Assembly: GCA_019448385.1 (NCBI GenBank)
Contig: JAGTXO010000008.1
Coordinates: 1,116,001 to 1,180,000 of the forward strand
DNA length: 64,000 bases
DNA from: Diacronema lutheri
Taxonomy: Eukaryota; Haptophyta; Pavlovophyceae; Pavlovales; Pavlovaceae
Direction: 5' to 3'
The notes under the pieces are model-generated. The model was not told the origin of the DNA. It saw only the letters and a list, made by a program, of their open reading frames with translations, and ran no database searches. Below are positions 40,011 to 50,400 of this stretch, one piece after another; within the stretch, counting starts at the first letter, position 1, and the number at the start of each line of letters is the position of its first letter. The translations under genes and the position numbers were made by a program.

Positions 40011-42401
40011 TCAGCCGCCCACAAAGACCTTGCGCACCTCCAAAAAACCGTTGAGCGCGCCCACGGGCGCGCCCCCCCCGAGCGCGAGCGAGAGCCGCGT
40101 GTTGGGCAGCAGGCAGACGAGGGCGGCGCACGTTGGCCCTGCAAGCCTCGGCCCGTCGCGCGCGGGCGTCACGAGCGGAGGCGGCGGCTCGGCCGCCGGC
40201 TCGGCGAGCGGTCGGATGGGCGGCGGCGGCTGGCGCGGCGAGCCGATTGTGGCTCGGCCAATGCCGCCCCGCTTGCCGACCCGCCGGCCGGCCGAGCGCG
40301 CGCGCCGCGCCTGCGCCTCCGCTTCTGAGCTCGCGCCGAGCGGCGGGCGCGCCGCCTCCTCGCCGCCGCCGCGCGCGCCGCCCGCCGCCAAGTCGGCGCC
40401 CGCGCTCGCGCCCGCGTGCGGACCCGACGCCTCGGCGACGGTTTCGTCATTCGCGAGCAGCCGCGCGCGCACGCGCACGCCCACCGCGCCGAAGATGCCA
40501 AATTTGAGCTCGTAGAGTCCGGCGGCGGTGACGAGAATGTCCGGGTCTCCGCGCGACCATGCGCAGCCGGTTGGCAGGCCGTTCGTCGGCTGAGCGTCCC
40601 AGAGCACGCGCTGGTCGGCGCCCGCCGCGCGGCTCGCGTCCCACACCCACCGCGCCGCCGCGTGCTCGGCGCGCTGCGCGGCGCCGAGCGCAGCGACCTC
40701 GTCCGCGAGGCGCGCCACGTCCGCGCCGCTCGCCGCCGCGCCGATGGACTCATCCACCGCCGCGAGCGCCGCGTTGAGCTGCGCAAAGTCCGGGCGCGCG
40801 TCGACGAGCGTGTGCACGTCCTCCTGCGCGCGCGCGCGCGCGCGCGCGCGCGCGCGCGAGATGAGCGGAAGGGGGCGCGCAGAGCGGCGCGGCGCGCGGT
40901 GCGACGCGCGCACCAGGCCGCATTTAAATTGCAGCGCACGCTCCACGTTTGCGAGGCGTCGCTCGAGCGCCGAGCCTTCGCCCGTCGCGCCGCGCAGCGC
41001 GCGCTCCGCCGCGACGCCGACGGCCGCCGCGCGCTCGTCGACGCGCGCGCCGAGCGCGCGCAGCGCGGCGTCGCGCGCGCAGTCGGCCAGCGCGTCCGCC
41101 ATCGCGGCGGCGTCGGCCTTGAGCCTGAGCTGGGCGCGCAGCTCGCGCGCGGCGGCGTCGAGCTCGTCGCGCGTCGCGAGGCTCGCCGCGTCGCGCTCGA
41201 TCGCGCCCGTGCGCTCGTCCAGCTCCGCGCGCAGCTGCGCGGCGAACCACGCGAGCGCGCGCGTGTGTTCGTCCGTCGCGTCGCGCAGCGCGGCGGCGCC
41301 CGCGGCGTCGGCGGCGTCGGCGTGCGCGCGCAGCTTGCGCAGCTCGGCGTCGGTTCGCACCGCGACGCGCCGCTCGAGCGCATCCGCGCGCTCCGCGCGC
41401 GCCGCCTCGAGCCGCGCGCCCTCGGCCACGGAGGCTTCGAGCGAATCGACGCGAAGACGCCACCGCCGCTCCGCGTCCGCCGCGTCGACCGCGGCGCGTG
41501 CAGAGGCGGCGGCGAGCTCGGTGGCGAGGTCGGCTGCGCGCGCCTCTGACGCGTCGAGCCGCGCGAGCGCGCCGTGCACCTCGCCCGCCTCCGCCTTGCC
41601 GTCCGCGCGGCGCGCGAGCTCGCGCTCGAGCGCGATTTGAAAATCGTCGGTAACCGACGCTGCGGATTCGGCGATCGAGGCGGCAACGTCGGCTTTGTCG
41701 GGCGCGCGCGCCTTGAGCGCGTCGAGCTCGGCGCGCAGCGCACCGTTGATCCCCTCCGCCGCGTCGAGCCGCGCGTCGAGCCGCGCCAGCGCGTCCGCCG
41801 TCGCGCGCCGCTCGGCGTCGGCCGCGACGCGCGCCGCGTCCGCCGCGGCGAGTCCGGCCTCCGCCGCGCCCACGCGCTCGGCGAGCGCGGCAACGCGTGC
41901 CTCGAGCGCGGCGACGAGCGGGCGCGCCACTGCCGCGCCCGCCGCACTCGCCTCGTCGTGCGCGCGCGACGCCAGCTCGTCGGCGCGCGCGCCGAGCGCG
42001 AGCAGCGCGGCACCGTCCGCCTTGAGGGAGAGGGCCACGCCCACGTCTGCGACGCGCGCCTCGAGCTGCGCGGCGGCGCGCGCGCCGGCCTCGAGTGCGC
42101 GGAGCGAGCGAGCATGCGCGCGCACGCTCTCGCTTAGCGACTCGAGCGAAAGCGCGACACTCTGCTCGAGCGCGCGCACCTCGCCCGTCGACGGCGCCGG
42201 CCGGATGAGCGCGTGCTCGCGCTCGCGCGCCGTCTCGCCGACGATCGGCGAATGCGGGCGGAGCCGGTTGGCCGACGGCGGGCGCGAGAGCACCGAGCCG
42301 CTCAGGCCGAGGATCGGGTTGTGCGACAGGTCGCGCGGCCGGCGCGGCGTCGAGACGCTGGGCGTACCCGGCGTCGTCGCCGGCGTGCTCGGCGGCGCCA
42401 T
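40011..42401 (-). CDS. Long coiled-coil protein with C-terminal beta (C1q/TNF-like) domain
   Basis: Exons 42401-40914 and 40823-40011 give 766 residues. The 90-bp intron is a multiple of three without stops, so retention would add 30 residues. The N-terminal 60 residues are Pro/Ser-rich, including a conserved-looking SHNPILGLSGSV and RLRPHSPIVGE. Residues about 70-550 are continuous Ala-rich coiled coil. The C-terminus changes character: AARWVWDASRAAGADQRVLW, AWSRGDPDILVTAAGLYELK, FGIFGAVGVRVRARLLANDE, LVCLLPNTRLSLALGGG and LNGFLEVRKVF. That strand pattern matches the compact jelly-roll module found at the end of several protist coiled-coil proteins. Possibly a structural ciliary or cytoskeletal component; that is inference. 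Confidence 0.7.
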   Translation of the reverse strand: MAPPSTPATTPGTPSVSTPRRPRDLSHNPILGLSGSVLSRPPSANRLRPHSPIVGETAREREHALIRPAPSTGEVRALEQSVALSLESLSESVRAHARSLRALEAGARAAAQLEARVADVGVALSLKADGAALLALGARADELASRAHDEASAAGAAVARPLVAALEARVAALAERVGAAEAGLAAADAARVAADAERRATADALARLDARLDAAEGINGALRAELDALKARAPDKADVAASIAESAASVTDDFQIALERELARRADGKAEAGEVHGALARLDASEARAADLATELAAASARAAVDAADAERRWRLRVDSLEASVAEGARLEAARAERADALERRVAVRTDAELRKLRAHADAADAAGAAALRDATDEHTRALAWFAAQLRAELDERTGAIERDAASLATRDELDAAARELRAQLRLKADAAAMADALADCARDAALRALGARVDERAAAVGVAAERALRGATGEGSALERRLANVERALQFKCGLVRASHRAPRRSARPLPLISRARARARARAQEDVHTLVDARPDFAQLNAALAAVDESIGAAASGADVARLADEVAALGAAQRAEHAAARWVWDASRAAGADQRVLWDAQPTNGLPTGCAWSRGDPDILVTAAGLYELKFGIFGAVGVRVRARLLANDETVAEASGPHAGASAGADLAAGGARGGGEEAARPPLGASSEAEAQARRARSAGRRVGKRGGIGRATIGSPRQPPPPIRPLAEPAAEPPPPLVTPARDGPRLAGPTCAALVCLLPNTRLSLALGGGAPVGALNGFLEVRKVFVGG

Positions 42402-42490
42402 GTTGGTTTGGACGGAGCCGCCGGTTCAAACTCGTCAAACGCGCGTTGTCGGTGGCCGGCCGGGGCCGGAGCGCTGCGTGCAGTGGCCGG
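42402..42490. promoter_or_regulatory. 89-bp divergent spacer between two coiled-coil genes
   Basis: AT-richer than flanking codons; it is the only non-coding sequence upstream of either start codon. Confidence 0.45.
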
Positions 42491-44710
42491 ATGGCGTCCG
42501 CGTACGTGGACCCGCGTTACTGCCCCGCGACGCACATGCTCAAGGCGCTCTGCAATTGCGACGTCTGCGCGCCAACGGCCGGCCTCGACTCGACGGGCAC
42601 GCTCGAGCAGCAGGCCGCGCGCGCCGCGCGCGAGCGCGCCGATCGAATGGCCGAGCTCGAGGCGCTGCGTCGGCCCGCGTCGGAGCGCTCGACGCCGCGC
42701 GACGCCGACGGGCCGCCGGTGCGCGCAGATGCGCCGACGCGCGCGGACGAGGCGGCCGCCGTCGTCGCCGCCGCGCGCGCGGCCGCGCTCGACGCCGCCC
42801 GCGTCGCACGTGCGGCGGATGCGGCGTCGAGCGCGCCCGGCGCGGCGCTCGGTGATGCGCGTGAGCCTCCCACCATCGAGCCCGCGCGCGCGCACAATGA
42901 GGCGCCCGCGTCCGCGCCGCCGTCGCCGCGGCCGCTTGACGTGGAGAGCGCGCCGGCGGACGCGCGGCGCGATCAAGCGGTCGACGCCGACGCCGACGCC
43001 GACGCGCGGCACGCGCGCGCGGCCGTGGCCGCAGCGATGCTCGTCGCGATCAACGGCGCGCGCGCGCTCGCGCGCGCGCGCGCTTTTGGCGCGTGGGCGC
43101 GCGTCGTCGCCGTGTCGGCGGCGGCCACGGCCGCGGTCGCGGCCGCCGAGGCGGCAGCAGGCGTGCCATGGTCCGCAGCTGGCGCGCCGGCGGGCACGCC
43201 GAATTTGATCTCGCCGCGCGCGTCAGTGAGCGCGATGGCGGCCGAGATCGCCGCGCTGCACGCGGCGGCCGAGGCTGCAGGCGCGCGCGCCTCTGACGGC
43301 GACGCGAACGCGCACGCCGCGCGCGCCGAGCTGGCGCGCGCGCGCGCGGAGAGCAACGAGCTCGCGGAAGAGCTCGCGGCCGCGCGCGAGGCGGCGGCGG
43401 CCGCGGAGGGCGCGCTCGAGCGAGCGAAGCGGCAGCTGGTGGACCAGGCGGAGTCGATGGGCGCAGCGCTCTCCGCGGCGCGCGCGCGCGCCACTGGCGA
43501 GTCGCGTCGGGCCGACGCAGCGGAGGCGGCGGCAACGGCGGCGCGCGCCGCTGCGCAGGACGCCGCCGCGTCGGCGGCCGCCGCGCGCGCCGATGCGGAC
43601 GCGCGCGACGACGCGCGCGCGCGGTACGCGGCGGAGGGCGCGCGCGCGCTCGCCGCGGCCGACGCGCGCGCGCGCAGCGCGGAGGCGGCCGCGAACGCCG
43701 CAACAGCGGAGGTCGCGACGCTCGCGCGGTTGTTGGACGTGCGCGGCTCCGAGGCCGCGTCCGCGGACGCACGAGCGCGCGCCGCGGCGGCCGAGCGCGA
43801 CGTTGCGCTCCGGCGCGCCGACGCGGCCGACGCGGATGCGCGCGCGGCCCGCGCGCAGGCGGAGGGCGAGCGCGCGCGTGCGAGCGCCGCGCTTGCGCGC
43901 GCGGCAGACGCGGACGCGGCCGCCGCGGCGGCGGACGCGCGCGCCGCCGACGAGGCGGCGTCGGGCGCGCGCGCGCTCGAGCGCGCGCGCGTAGACGCGC
44001 CCGCCGCGGCCGACGACGCGCGCGCCGCGCGTGCCGAGCGCGATGTGCTCGAGCGCGCGCGCGCCGAACGGGCAATTGAGGTAGCGCTCGCGCGCTCCGA
44101 CGCCGCGAGCTGGGCGGACGAGGCGGAGGCGCAGCGCGCGGCGCTCAGCACGCTCGGCGCGGAAGTAGACGCCTTGCGCGCGCGGCTCGCCGAGCAGAGC
44201 GCGCGCGTGGCGCTCGCCGTCGCGCAGGGCGGCTGGGCGGCGCGCGGCCCCGCTCCGTCGCCGCCACAGCCGCAGCCGTCGGCGCGCGCGCCCGAGCTGA
44301 CGCCGCGGAGTCTGGCGGGCGCGCCCGCGTCGCCGCCACGGAGTCTGGCGGGCGCGCCCGCGTCGCTGCCCGCGCGCGCGCTCCGCACCGAACTCATGGT
44401 GCGCTCGCGCCGCGCCGCGGTGGCAGCCGACGATGCGGACGGCGCGTGGTGGCGCGCGGCGGGCGGAGGCGAGGGCGCGCCGCCCGCCGACGGCGCGCGC
44501 GAGGCATCGCCGGCGGCAGGGCACCGGTCGCGCGCGCGCGGCGCGGGCGCCGCGGAGGCCGAGTCGCGCGCGCGCGCCGAGCGGCTGAGCCGCAAGCTGG
44601 ATGTGTCGGTCGCGGCATTCGAGGCGGAGCTCGCGCTCGCGGCCGAGCTGCGCGCCTTCGGGCGAAGCACGCCGCGCGGCGGCAGTGCGCGGCGCGGCCG
44701 GCGCCGTTGA
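42491..44710 (+). CDS. Alanine-rich coiled-coil protein
   Basis: Single exon, 739 residues, from the ATG at 42491. The first 40 residues (AYVDPRYCPATHMLKALCNC, DVC) are cysteine-bearing and the most protein-like part. Residues 50-600 are Ala/Arg/Glu helices typical of coiled coils in this genome, with several breaks. A short 22-residue duplication (LAGAPASPPRS) sits near residue 615. The final helix ends AERLSRKLDVSVAAFEAELA-type sequence. Paired divergently with another coiled-coil gene. No family assignment. Confidence 0.6.
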   Translation: MASAYVDPRYCPATHMLKALCNCDVCAPTAGLDSTGTLEQQAARAARERADRMAELEALRRPASERSTPRDADGPPVRADAPTRADEAAAVVAAARAAALDAARVARAADAASSAPGAALGDAREPPTIEPARAHNEAPASAPPSPRPLDVESAPADARRDQAVDADADADARHARAAVAAAMLVAINGARALARARAFGAWARVVAVSAAATAAVAAAEAAAGVPWSAAGAPAGTPNLISPRASVSAMAAEIAALHAAAEAAGARASDGDANAHAARAELARARAESNELAEELAAAREAAAAAEGALERAKRQLVDQAESMGAALSAARARATGESRRADAAEAAATAARAAAQDAAASAAAARADADARDDARARYAAEGARALAAADARARSAEAAANAATAEVATLARLLDVRGSEAASADARARAAAAERDVALRRADAADADARAARAQAEGERARASAALARAADADAAAAAADARAADEAASGARALERARVDAPAAADDARAARAERDVLERARAERAIEVALARSDAASWADEAEAQRAALSTLGAEVDALRARLAEQSARVALAVAQGGWAARGPAPSPPQPQPSARAPELTPRSLAGAPASPPRSLAGAPASLPARALRTELMVRSRRAAVAADDADGAWWRAAGGGEGAPPADGAREASPAAGHRSRARGAGAAEAESRARAERLSRKLDVSVAAFEAELALAAELRAFGRSTPRGGSARRGRRR

Positions 44711-44817
44711 CGGTGATGATCAATACACACGTGAGGAGAGAATGGAGGAGAAAGACTTCGTGGGGTTTTCCGTTTTTGGCTCTCTGATCAGCCACGGTCT
44801 TCCGTCCGCCGTCCACG

Positions 44818-46404
44818 ATGGCGCGGATATACCTGATGATCGCGCTCGCGCTCTCGGCAGCGCTGGCCTCCGTCTTTGAGCCGGCGGATGCGCCGCTGAG
44901 CCGCGACGAGCTCATGCGCATTGCGCACGACGACCACGAGCGCTTCGCGCGCGCGATCAGCTGTCGCGACGCCGGCATCTACATGGGCAACAAGGCGCAC
45001 AGCCTTCGGCTGTTCGGGCCGCCCCACCTCGATCCTGTCCCGTACCATGATTACAACAACGCCCTCGGGCTGCTCTCGCCGCTGCTCGACGGGTCGGTCG
45101 AGCACGTGACCGAGTTTCCGACACGCTACTTTGTCGGCCACAACACCGTCACGTACCTCCTCACGGCCATGTGCGCGGGCGCGCGCGGCTGGTTGCCCGC
45201 CCGTGCGCCGCGAGCGCACGCTGGCTCACCGTCGGCGGAGCGCGCGCGCCCGCCTTCGCCGGCCGCGCAGGTACGAGTGCAAGAACGGCGTCGTTTCGGA
45301 CAACGACATGATCATCTCCCTGCGCGTCGACCCGTCCAGCCGCAAGGTCGTCGAGATGTGCGCGCAGTTGGAGCGCGCGCCGACGCGCGTGTGACGCGCG
45401 CGCGCCCGCTGCTCGCCGCGCCGACGCGCACGCCGACGTTCGCGCGTTCACCGCGCTCGCGCCGCATGCACAGGTACGTCATGTACTTTGCCGACCGCCT
45501 CGCGCGGCTGCTCGCGATGTGTCGCGGCGACTTCAACGTGCCCGACGAGCGGCCGCGCCGCGCCTTCTTTAAAGAGCTCGAGGGGAGCGAGGCGACGGTG
45601 CATTTCTGGGAGCAGACCGACGAGGGCGCGCAGCGCGACGCGAGCTACATCTTCGCGCACGACGTGGTCACGTGCTTTGGCTTCCTGCCGCTCAACGAAT
45701 GCATGCACGGCAGGGGCGAGCTGCTGCGCGCCGTCGGCGAGTTCAACGTGCCGGGCGGCGCGGTGCTCAGCCGCCGCTCCGTGCTGCACAACAACCTCGC
45801 GTGGCTCTCGCTCACGTCGCACATGCGCTGCGTCGACGGCACGCGCGTCGCGCTCGACTCGGAGCACTTCCTCCTCTTCGACTTTTCGCGCTGTGCGGTC
45901 GTGCGCATGCACATCATCGCGGACGAGGCCGACGTGACGCGCTGGCTCGCATGCACGCGCGGCTCGCGCTCTGCGGTCGCCGCTGCGCCAGCGGACGCCA
46001 TGCCGGCGCGGCTCGCGCTCGGAGCGCCCACGCCCGCTGTGCTTGCGGCGCGCGCCGCTGCGCCGCGCACGCGCACGTCCGCACCGCGCGCGAGCGCCGG
46101 CGCAGACGCGGAGCAGCGCGCCGGGTGGGGCCCGCTCGTGCTGCTCGCGGTCGGCGGCACACTCACCGGCTTTGGCGTCGCGCTGCTCGTCTCGCGCGTG
46201 CGCGCGCTTGTCGCGAGCGTTGCGGAGGGCGGCGCTGGCGCAAGCCGGCGCGCGGGCGAGCGGCTGGCGCGCGTGCGGCTGAGCGGCATCCGCGAGTTGG
46301 CGGCGGGCGAGGAGTCGAATCGCGCGTCACCGTCAGCCGCCGAGCCGCTGGTGCTCGGCGGCAGTCAGAGGTCGGGCCGCGCGCACCTGCTGGACACGAT
46401 CTGA
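44818..46404 (+). CDS. Secretory-pathway NTF2/SnoaL-like protein with C-terminal membrane anchor
   Basis: Exons 44818-45170, 45271-45357 and 45474-46404 give 456 residues. Both introns split a Met codon after AT, restoring TAMYECKNGVV and VVEMYVMYFADR. Residues 1-25 are a signal peptide (MARIYLMIALALSAALAS). Residues 30-150 have the helix-then-sheet order of an NTF2/SnoaL-like fold (AISCRDAGIYMGNKAHSLRL, DPVPYHDYNNALGLLSPLLD). A second conserved-looking module follows: NVPDERPRRAFFKELEGSEA, TVHFWEQTDEGAQRDASYIF, HNNLAWLSLTSHMRC, EHFLLFDFSRCAVVRMHIIA. A single TM (LVLLAVGGTLTGFGVALLVS) precedes a basic cytosolic tail. Function unknown. Confidence 0.65.
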   Translation: MARIYLMIALALSAALASVFEPADAPLSRDELMRIAHDDHERFARAISCRDAGIYMGNKAHSLRLFGPPHLDPVPYHDYNNALGLLSPLLDGSVEHVTEFPTRYFVGHNTVTYLLTAMCAGARGWLPARAPRAHAGSPSAERARPPSPAAQVRVQERRRFGQRHDHLPARRPVQPQGRRDVRAVGARADARVTRARPLLAAPTRTPTFARSPRSRRMHRYVMYFADRLARLLAMCRGDFNVPDERPRRAFFKELEGSEATVHFWEQTDEGAQRDASYIFAHDVVTCFGFLPLNECMHGRGELLRAVGEFNVPGGAVLSRRSVLHNNLAWLSLTSHMRCVDGTRVALDSEHFLLFDFSRCAVVRMHIIADEADVTRWLACTRGSRSAVAAAPADAMPARLALGAPTPAVLAARAAAPRTRTSAPRASAGADAEQRAGWGPLVLLAVGGTLTGFGVALLVSRVRALVASVAEGGAGASRRAGERLARVRLSGIRELAAGEESNRASPSAAEPLVLGGSQRSGRAHLLDTI

Positions 46405-46585
46405 CGAACTGTGCGCGCTGCCCCCCGTCTGCGTGGCTCCGCTGTCGATTGTCGATTGTCAAATTTCCGCCAGAGTGTGTGGCACGGGGCGACTGGCGCT
46501 TCAGTCCCAAGCCACCAAACCACCAAGCTGGCTGCGGCCTGCACGGCACGTGCATTCACATTCGCTCGTGGCCCGGCTCTCACAC

Positions 46586-47359
46586 TCAGCCGATGAGAAA
46601 GTCGAGCAAGAAGTCGTCCTCGAGCTCGAGCGCGTCCGCCGTGTCCTCGCGCCGCACGACGTCGCCGTCAAACGTGAGGCGCGCGCGGCTCGGGTCAGCG
46701 GCGCACTTGGCAACGAGCGTATCGATCAACAAGGAGAGCGGCTTGTCCGCGCGCAGCTTCACGCTGAACGGCTCGTCGCGATCCGCCATACGTACCTTCA
46801 CGGTGATCTTGCGCGCGCGCGCCGGCCGCGCGCTCTTTGGCGGCGGCGGCGGCGGCGGCGATTCGCGCGGCGGCGGCGGCGCATCGGGCGCGGCGTCGTC
46901 ATCAATCAACGACACGACATCGTCGGGAGGTAATGGCGGCGGCGGCGGCAGCTCCGGCCCACTCGCCGACGCGAGCAGCCGCCGGCGCGCCGCGTCGAGC
47001 TCGCGCTTGCGCTGCTGGTAGGCGGGGTCCTCCTCGACCTCCGCGTCGCTCAGCTCACCGTCGACATCGTCCGGATCAGCGTTTTGCTCGTGCGCGTCGC
47101 CCGGCGCGGCGACGGAGCCGCGCGTTCTCCGCGTGCCGCTGCCCGGCGTGCCGCCGCCGCTGCCGGAAGGCCCGCGCCGCGCGGGTGAGGCGCACTTCGC
47201 GGCGCGCGCGAGCGGCGCGGACGCCTTGCGCTTGCGTGCGCAGAGAAGGTCGTCGTCGTCGCTGCCGTCGCTCACGATCGCGAGCGTGATCCGCTTCCTC
47301 GGCATCACGCCCACCGGCGTGTCGTCGTAGATGACCGGCTCGCCTTCCGCGCCCGACAT
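46586..47359 (-). CDS. SUMO-like domain protein (RAD60/NIP45 type)
   Basis: Single exon, 257 residues. The last 75 residues are a ubiquitin-like fold of the RAD60-SLD class: KITVKVRMADRDEPFSVKLR, KPLSLLIDTLVAKCAADPSR, ARLTFDGDVVRREDTADALE, LEDDFLLDFLIG. It lacks a C-terminal Gly-Gly, so it is a fixed SUMO mimic rather than a conjugated modifier. The N-terminal half is acidic/basic and Pro-rich, with two candidate SUMO-interaction motifs (DDVVSLIDDD near residue 145 and TLAIVSDGSDDDD near residue 26). Yeast and animal relatives (Rad60, Esc2, NIP45) act with SUMO and Smc5/6 in DNA repair. Head-to-head with the TPP1-like gene. Confidence 0.8.
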   Translation of the reverse strand: MSGAEGEPVIYDDTPVGVMPRKRITLAIVSDGSDDDDLLCARKRKASAPLARAAKCASPARRGPSGSGGGTPGSGTRRTRGSVAAPGDAHEQNADPDDVDGELSDAEVEEDPAYQQRKRELDAARRRLLASASGPELPPPPPLPPDDVVSLIDDDAAPDAPPPPRESPPPPPPPKSARPARARKITVKVRMADRDEPFSVKLRADKPLSLLIDTLVAKCAADPSRARLTFDGDVVRREDTADALELEDDFLLDFLIG

Positions 47360-47412
47360 GCTGGCCGTTGTGAAGAGCTCGGATTTGAACTCGGGAGCGC
47401 GGAGTGCGCGCG
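47360..47412. promoter_or_regulatory. 53-bp divergent spacer, SUMO-like / OB-fold genes
   Basis: Contains a short T-bearing stretch in otherwise GC sequence; no box motif recognised. Confidence 0.4.
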
Positions 47413-50400
47413 ATGGCGGGCATTTTGCGCACGCAGGCGGCGTGGCTGCTGAGGGCGGTCCTCGAAGGGGCGGTCGCGGGCGCGGACGCGCAGGGCAACT
47501 TGGTGCAGATCTTGAGCATTGCGCCTGACCGCACCACGCTCGTCGTGAGCGATTGGCACCACTACGTCGAGGCGCGGCTCGACGGGTGCACGCTCGACGA
47601 CGGCGTGCGCGCTGGCTCCTTCTGCCAGCTCCTCGCGTACAGGGTGGCGCTCAGCACGGTGATCTCGCAGGACGAGTGCGCGCGCTTCTACCTCGCCGTG
47701 CGCCAGCCGCGTTCGTACAGCAGCACCGTCCTCGCCCCCCGCCGCGAGGACGAGCTGCGCGACGTGATGGCCGAGCCGTCGGCTGCCGCTCTGCTCCATG
47801 ACCGGCTCTCGCGCTGCTCCGTGCTGCGGCCCGAGCTGCTCGCGGAGGAGCGCGCGGCAGCGCTCGCGATGCTCGATGACGACGAATGTTGCGTCATCTC
47901 ACCCGACCAGCTCCGTGCGCTCGACGCGCTGCCCGGCTGGGAGCGCGCGCCCGCGCCCGCGCCCGCGCCCTCTATTCAATTTGAGCGATCGCTGCCGACG
48001 ACGCCCGACGGCGCCGCGCGCACCGGCGATGGCGTCGATGGCGGCGACGGCGTGCAGCTCGAGGCTGCGAGGCGGGTGGCGTTGCTGTTCGATCTCACGC
48101 CGACACGGCCCGGGTGCGCGCAGGCTGCCGACGTTGAAGCCAACGCGGCCAACGCGGCCAACGCGGCCAACGCGGCCAACGCGGCCAACGCGGCCAACGC
48201 GGCCAACGCGGCCAACGCGGCCAACGCGGCCAACACGGCCAACGCGGCCAACACGGCCAACGCGGCCAACGCGGCCAACGCGGCCAACGCGGCCGGCGCG
48301 GCCGGTGCGGCCGGCACAGGCGAGGTGGGCAGTCCATGCGACACACCGAGCTCGATCGACAGCGCAGAGTGCGGCAACGGCTTCTTCGCGGCAGGCGACG
48401 CTAGCGACGATGAGAGCGACGAGGGCGGCGACGAAGACGATGGCGACGAGGGCGGTGGAGGCAGCAATGGCGGACGAAGCGCCGCGGCCGGCGAACGCAA
48501 TGGCGCCTGCGCGCATGCGCCGGCCGCGGCGTGCGGCCTGGACGAGCAAGCACCGCACGATGGCTGTCTGCGACCACGCGGCCACAAGCGGCCGCGCACG
48601 CGCGCGCGCTCTCTCGCGCGTGTCCGCGTGATGCAGCCGGACACGTCCGGGCCGCTCGCGAGCCTCAGTCCAAGCGCATCGCCGCGCGCTGCGCCAGGCG
48701 GCGGAGGGGTTTCGCCGCGCGACGGCCCGTGCGCTGCGCCAGCGGGCGGTGGCGACGGCGCGTGCCGTGCGGAGATGTGGCCAGCCGCTTTGGCGCGCGG
48801 CCCTCTTACGGAGCGCGCCGGCTTGGACGCGCGGGCGGGCCCGGCGCGCACGCCGTCGCAGCCGTCCTTGGCATTGTCGCAGCATGGCGCCGGCTCGAAA
48901 CGTTGCGGCAACTCGGAGCACGCGAGCTCGGCGCGCGCGCCGTCGCAGCCGTCCTTGGCATTGGCGCAGCATGGCGCCGGCTCGAAACGTTGCGGCAACT
49001 CGGAGCACGCGAGCTCGGCGCGCGCGCCGTCGGAGCCGGCCGTGCCGCCGACGGGCGCCGAGGCGGCGCGCGCGGACGCTCCGGACGGGCGGGGTTCGTC
49101 GCCAAGCTTTGATGCGCGCGCAGACGACGGCAGCGGCGCGGTCGGTCCGGTGCGCGCGGTCGGTCCGGTGCGCGCAGACGACGGCAGCGGCGCGGTCAGT
49201 CCGGTGCGCGCGGTCGGTCCGGTGCGAGCAGACGACGGCAGCGGCGCGGTCAGTCCGGTGCGCGCGGTCGGTCCGGTGCGCGCAGACGACGGCAGCGGCG
49301 CGGTCAGTCCGGTGCGCGCGGTCGGTCCGGCGCGCGACTGCGCGAGCGCATCACCACACGTCGCCGCGCTGCGGCGCAGCCCACGGCGCGCGGGCGTGTG
49401 GCCGACAGAGGCGCCGCGCGGCGAGGCCGCTCCGCCGCGCGCTCGCGGCTCGCCGGCCGCACCACGGACCACACGTGCCCACGATGGCGGCCCGCAGCGC
49501 ACACGGCCGCCATCGTACGCCGGTGTCGAGTCGCCGTCCACGTGCACGCCGCGCGCCGGCGGCTGCTCGGGGCGCCCGCGCTTGCCGCGCCCACTGCGCG
49601 CGAGCGCGCCACACACGCGCTCGCGGGATGGGTGCGTGCGGCAGTTCGACGCGCCGCCCGCACCGCCCGCTTTGGTCGATTCGCCGCGCGCCAACGCCTG
49701 CGTGCAGCGCTCGCAGCCTGCGCGCGGAGGCTCGCACGACGCGCACGTGCGGCCCGTGAGCGCGAGCGCGCCGCGGGAATCGGTCGCAACGGTTACGACC
49801 GATTCCTCGACGGTTACGCGCTACGGATCGCCGCGCGGCGCCGCCCACGATGGCTGCCCCCGCAACGGTTACGCGCTGCCCACAATGGCTGCCCGCAGCG
49901 CCTCGACCCCAATGGCTGCCCGCAGCGCTCCACGCGCTGAGTTTCGTCTCGAGGGCAGCCAGCGAAACTCAGCGCGCGCGCGCGCGTGCGCGCGCGACGC
50001 GGCGCACGCCGCGCTCGTCGTCGAGTCCGGGCAGGGCGTGGAAAAGTCCGGGCCGGGCAGTGCAAGGTGTGGCGATCGCGCGCTCAGCGCGCAGCGCAGT
50101 TCGCAGGGGCAAGGCGTGCGCGAGCCGAGCGCCGCAGCATCGGTGCGGCGGTCGACGCCGCGCCGCGCGTGCAGAGCGCTGGCGAGCGGCGCGCGCGCTC
50201 GAGCTGGCGGCGCGGACACTGGCGGCGCGGATACCGGCGGCGCCGACGCTGGCGGCGCGGACACGGGCGGCGCAGACACGGGCGGCGCGGACACTGGCGG
50301 CGCCGACGCTGGCGGCGCGGACACGGGCGGCGCAGACACTGGCGGCGCAGACACTGGCGGCGCAGACACTGGCGGCGCAGACACTGGCGGCACAGACACT

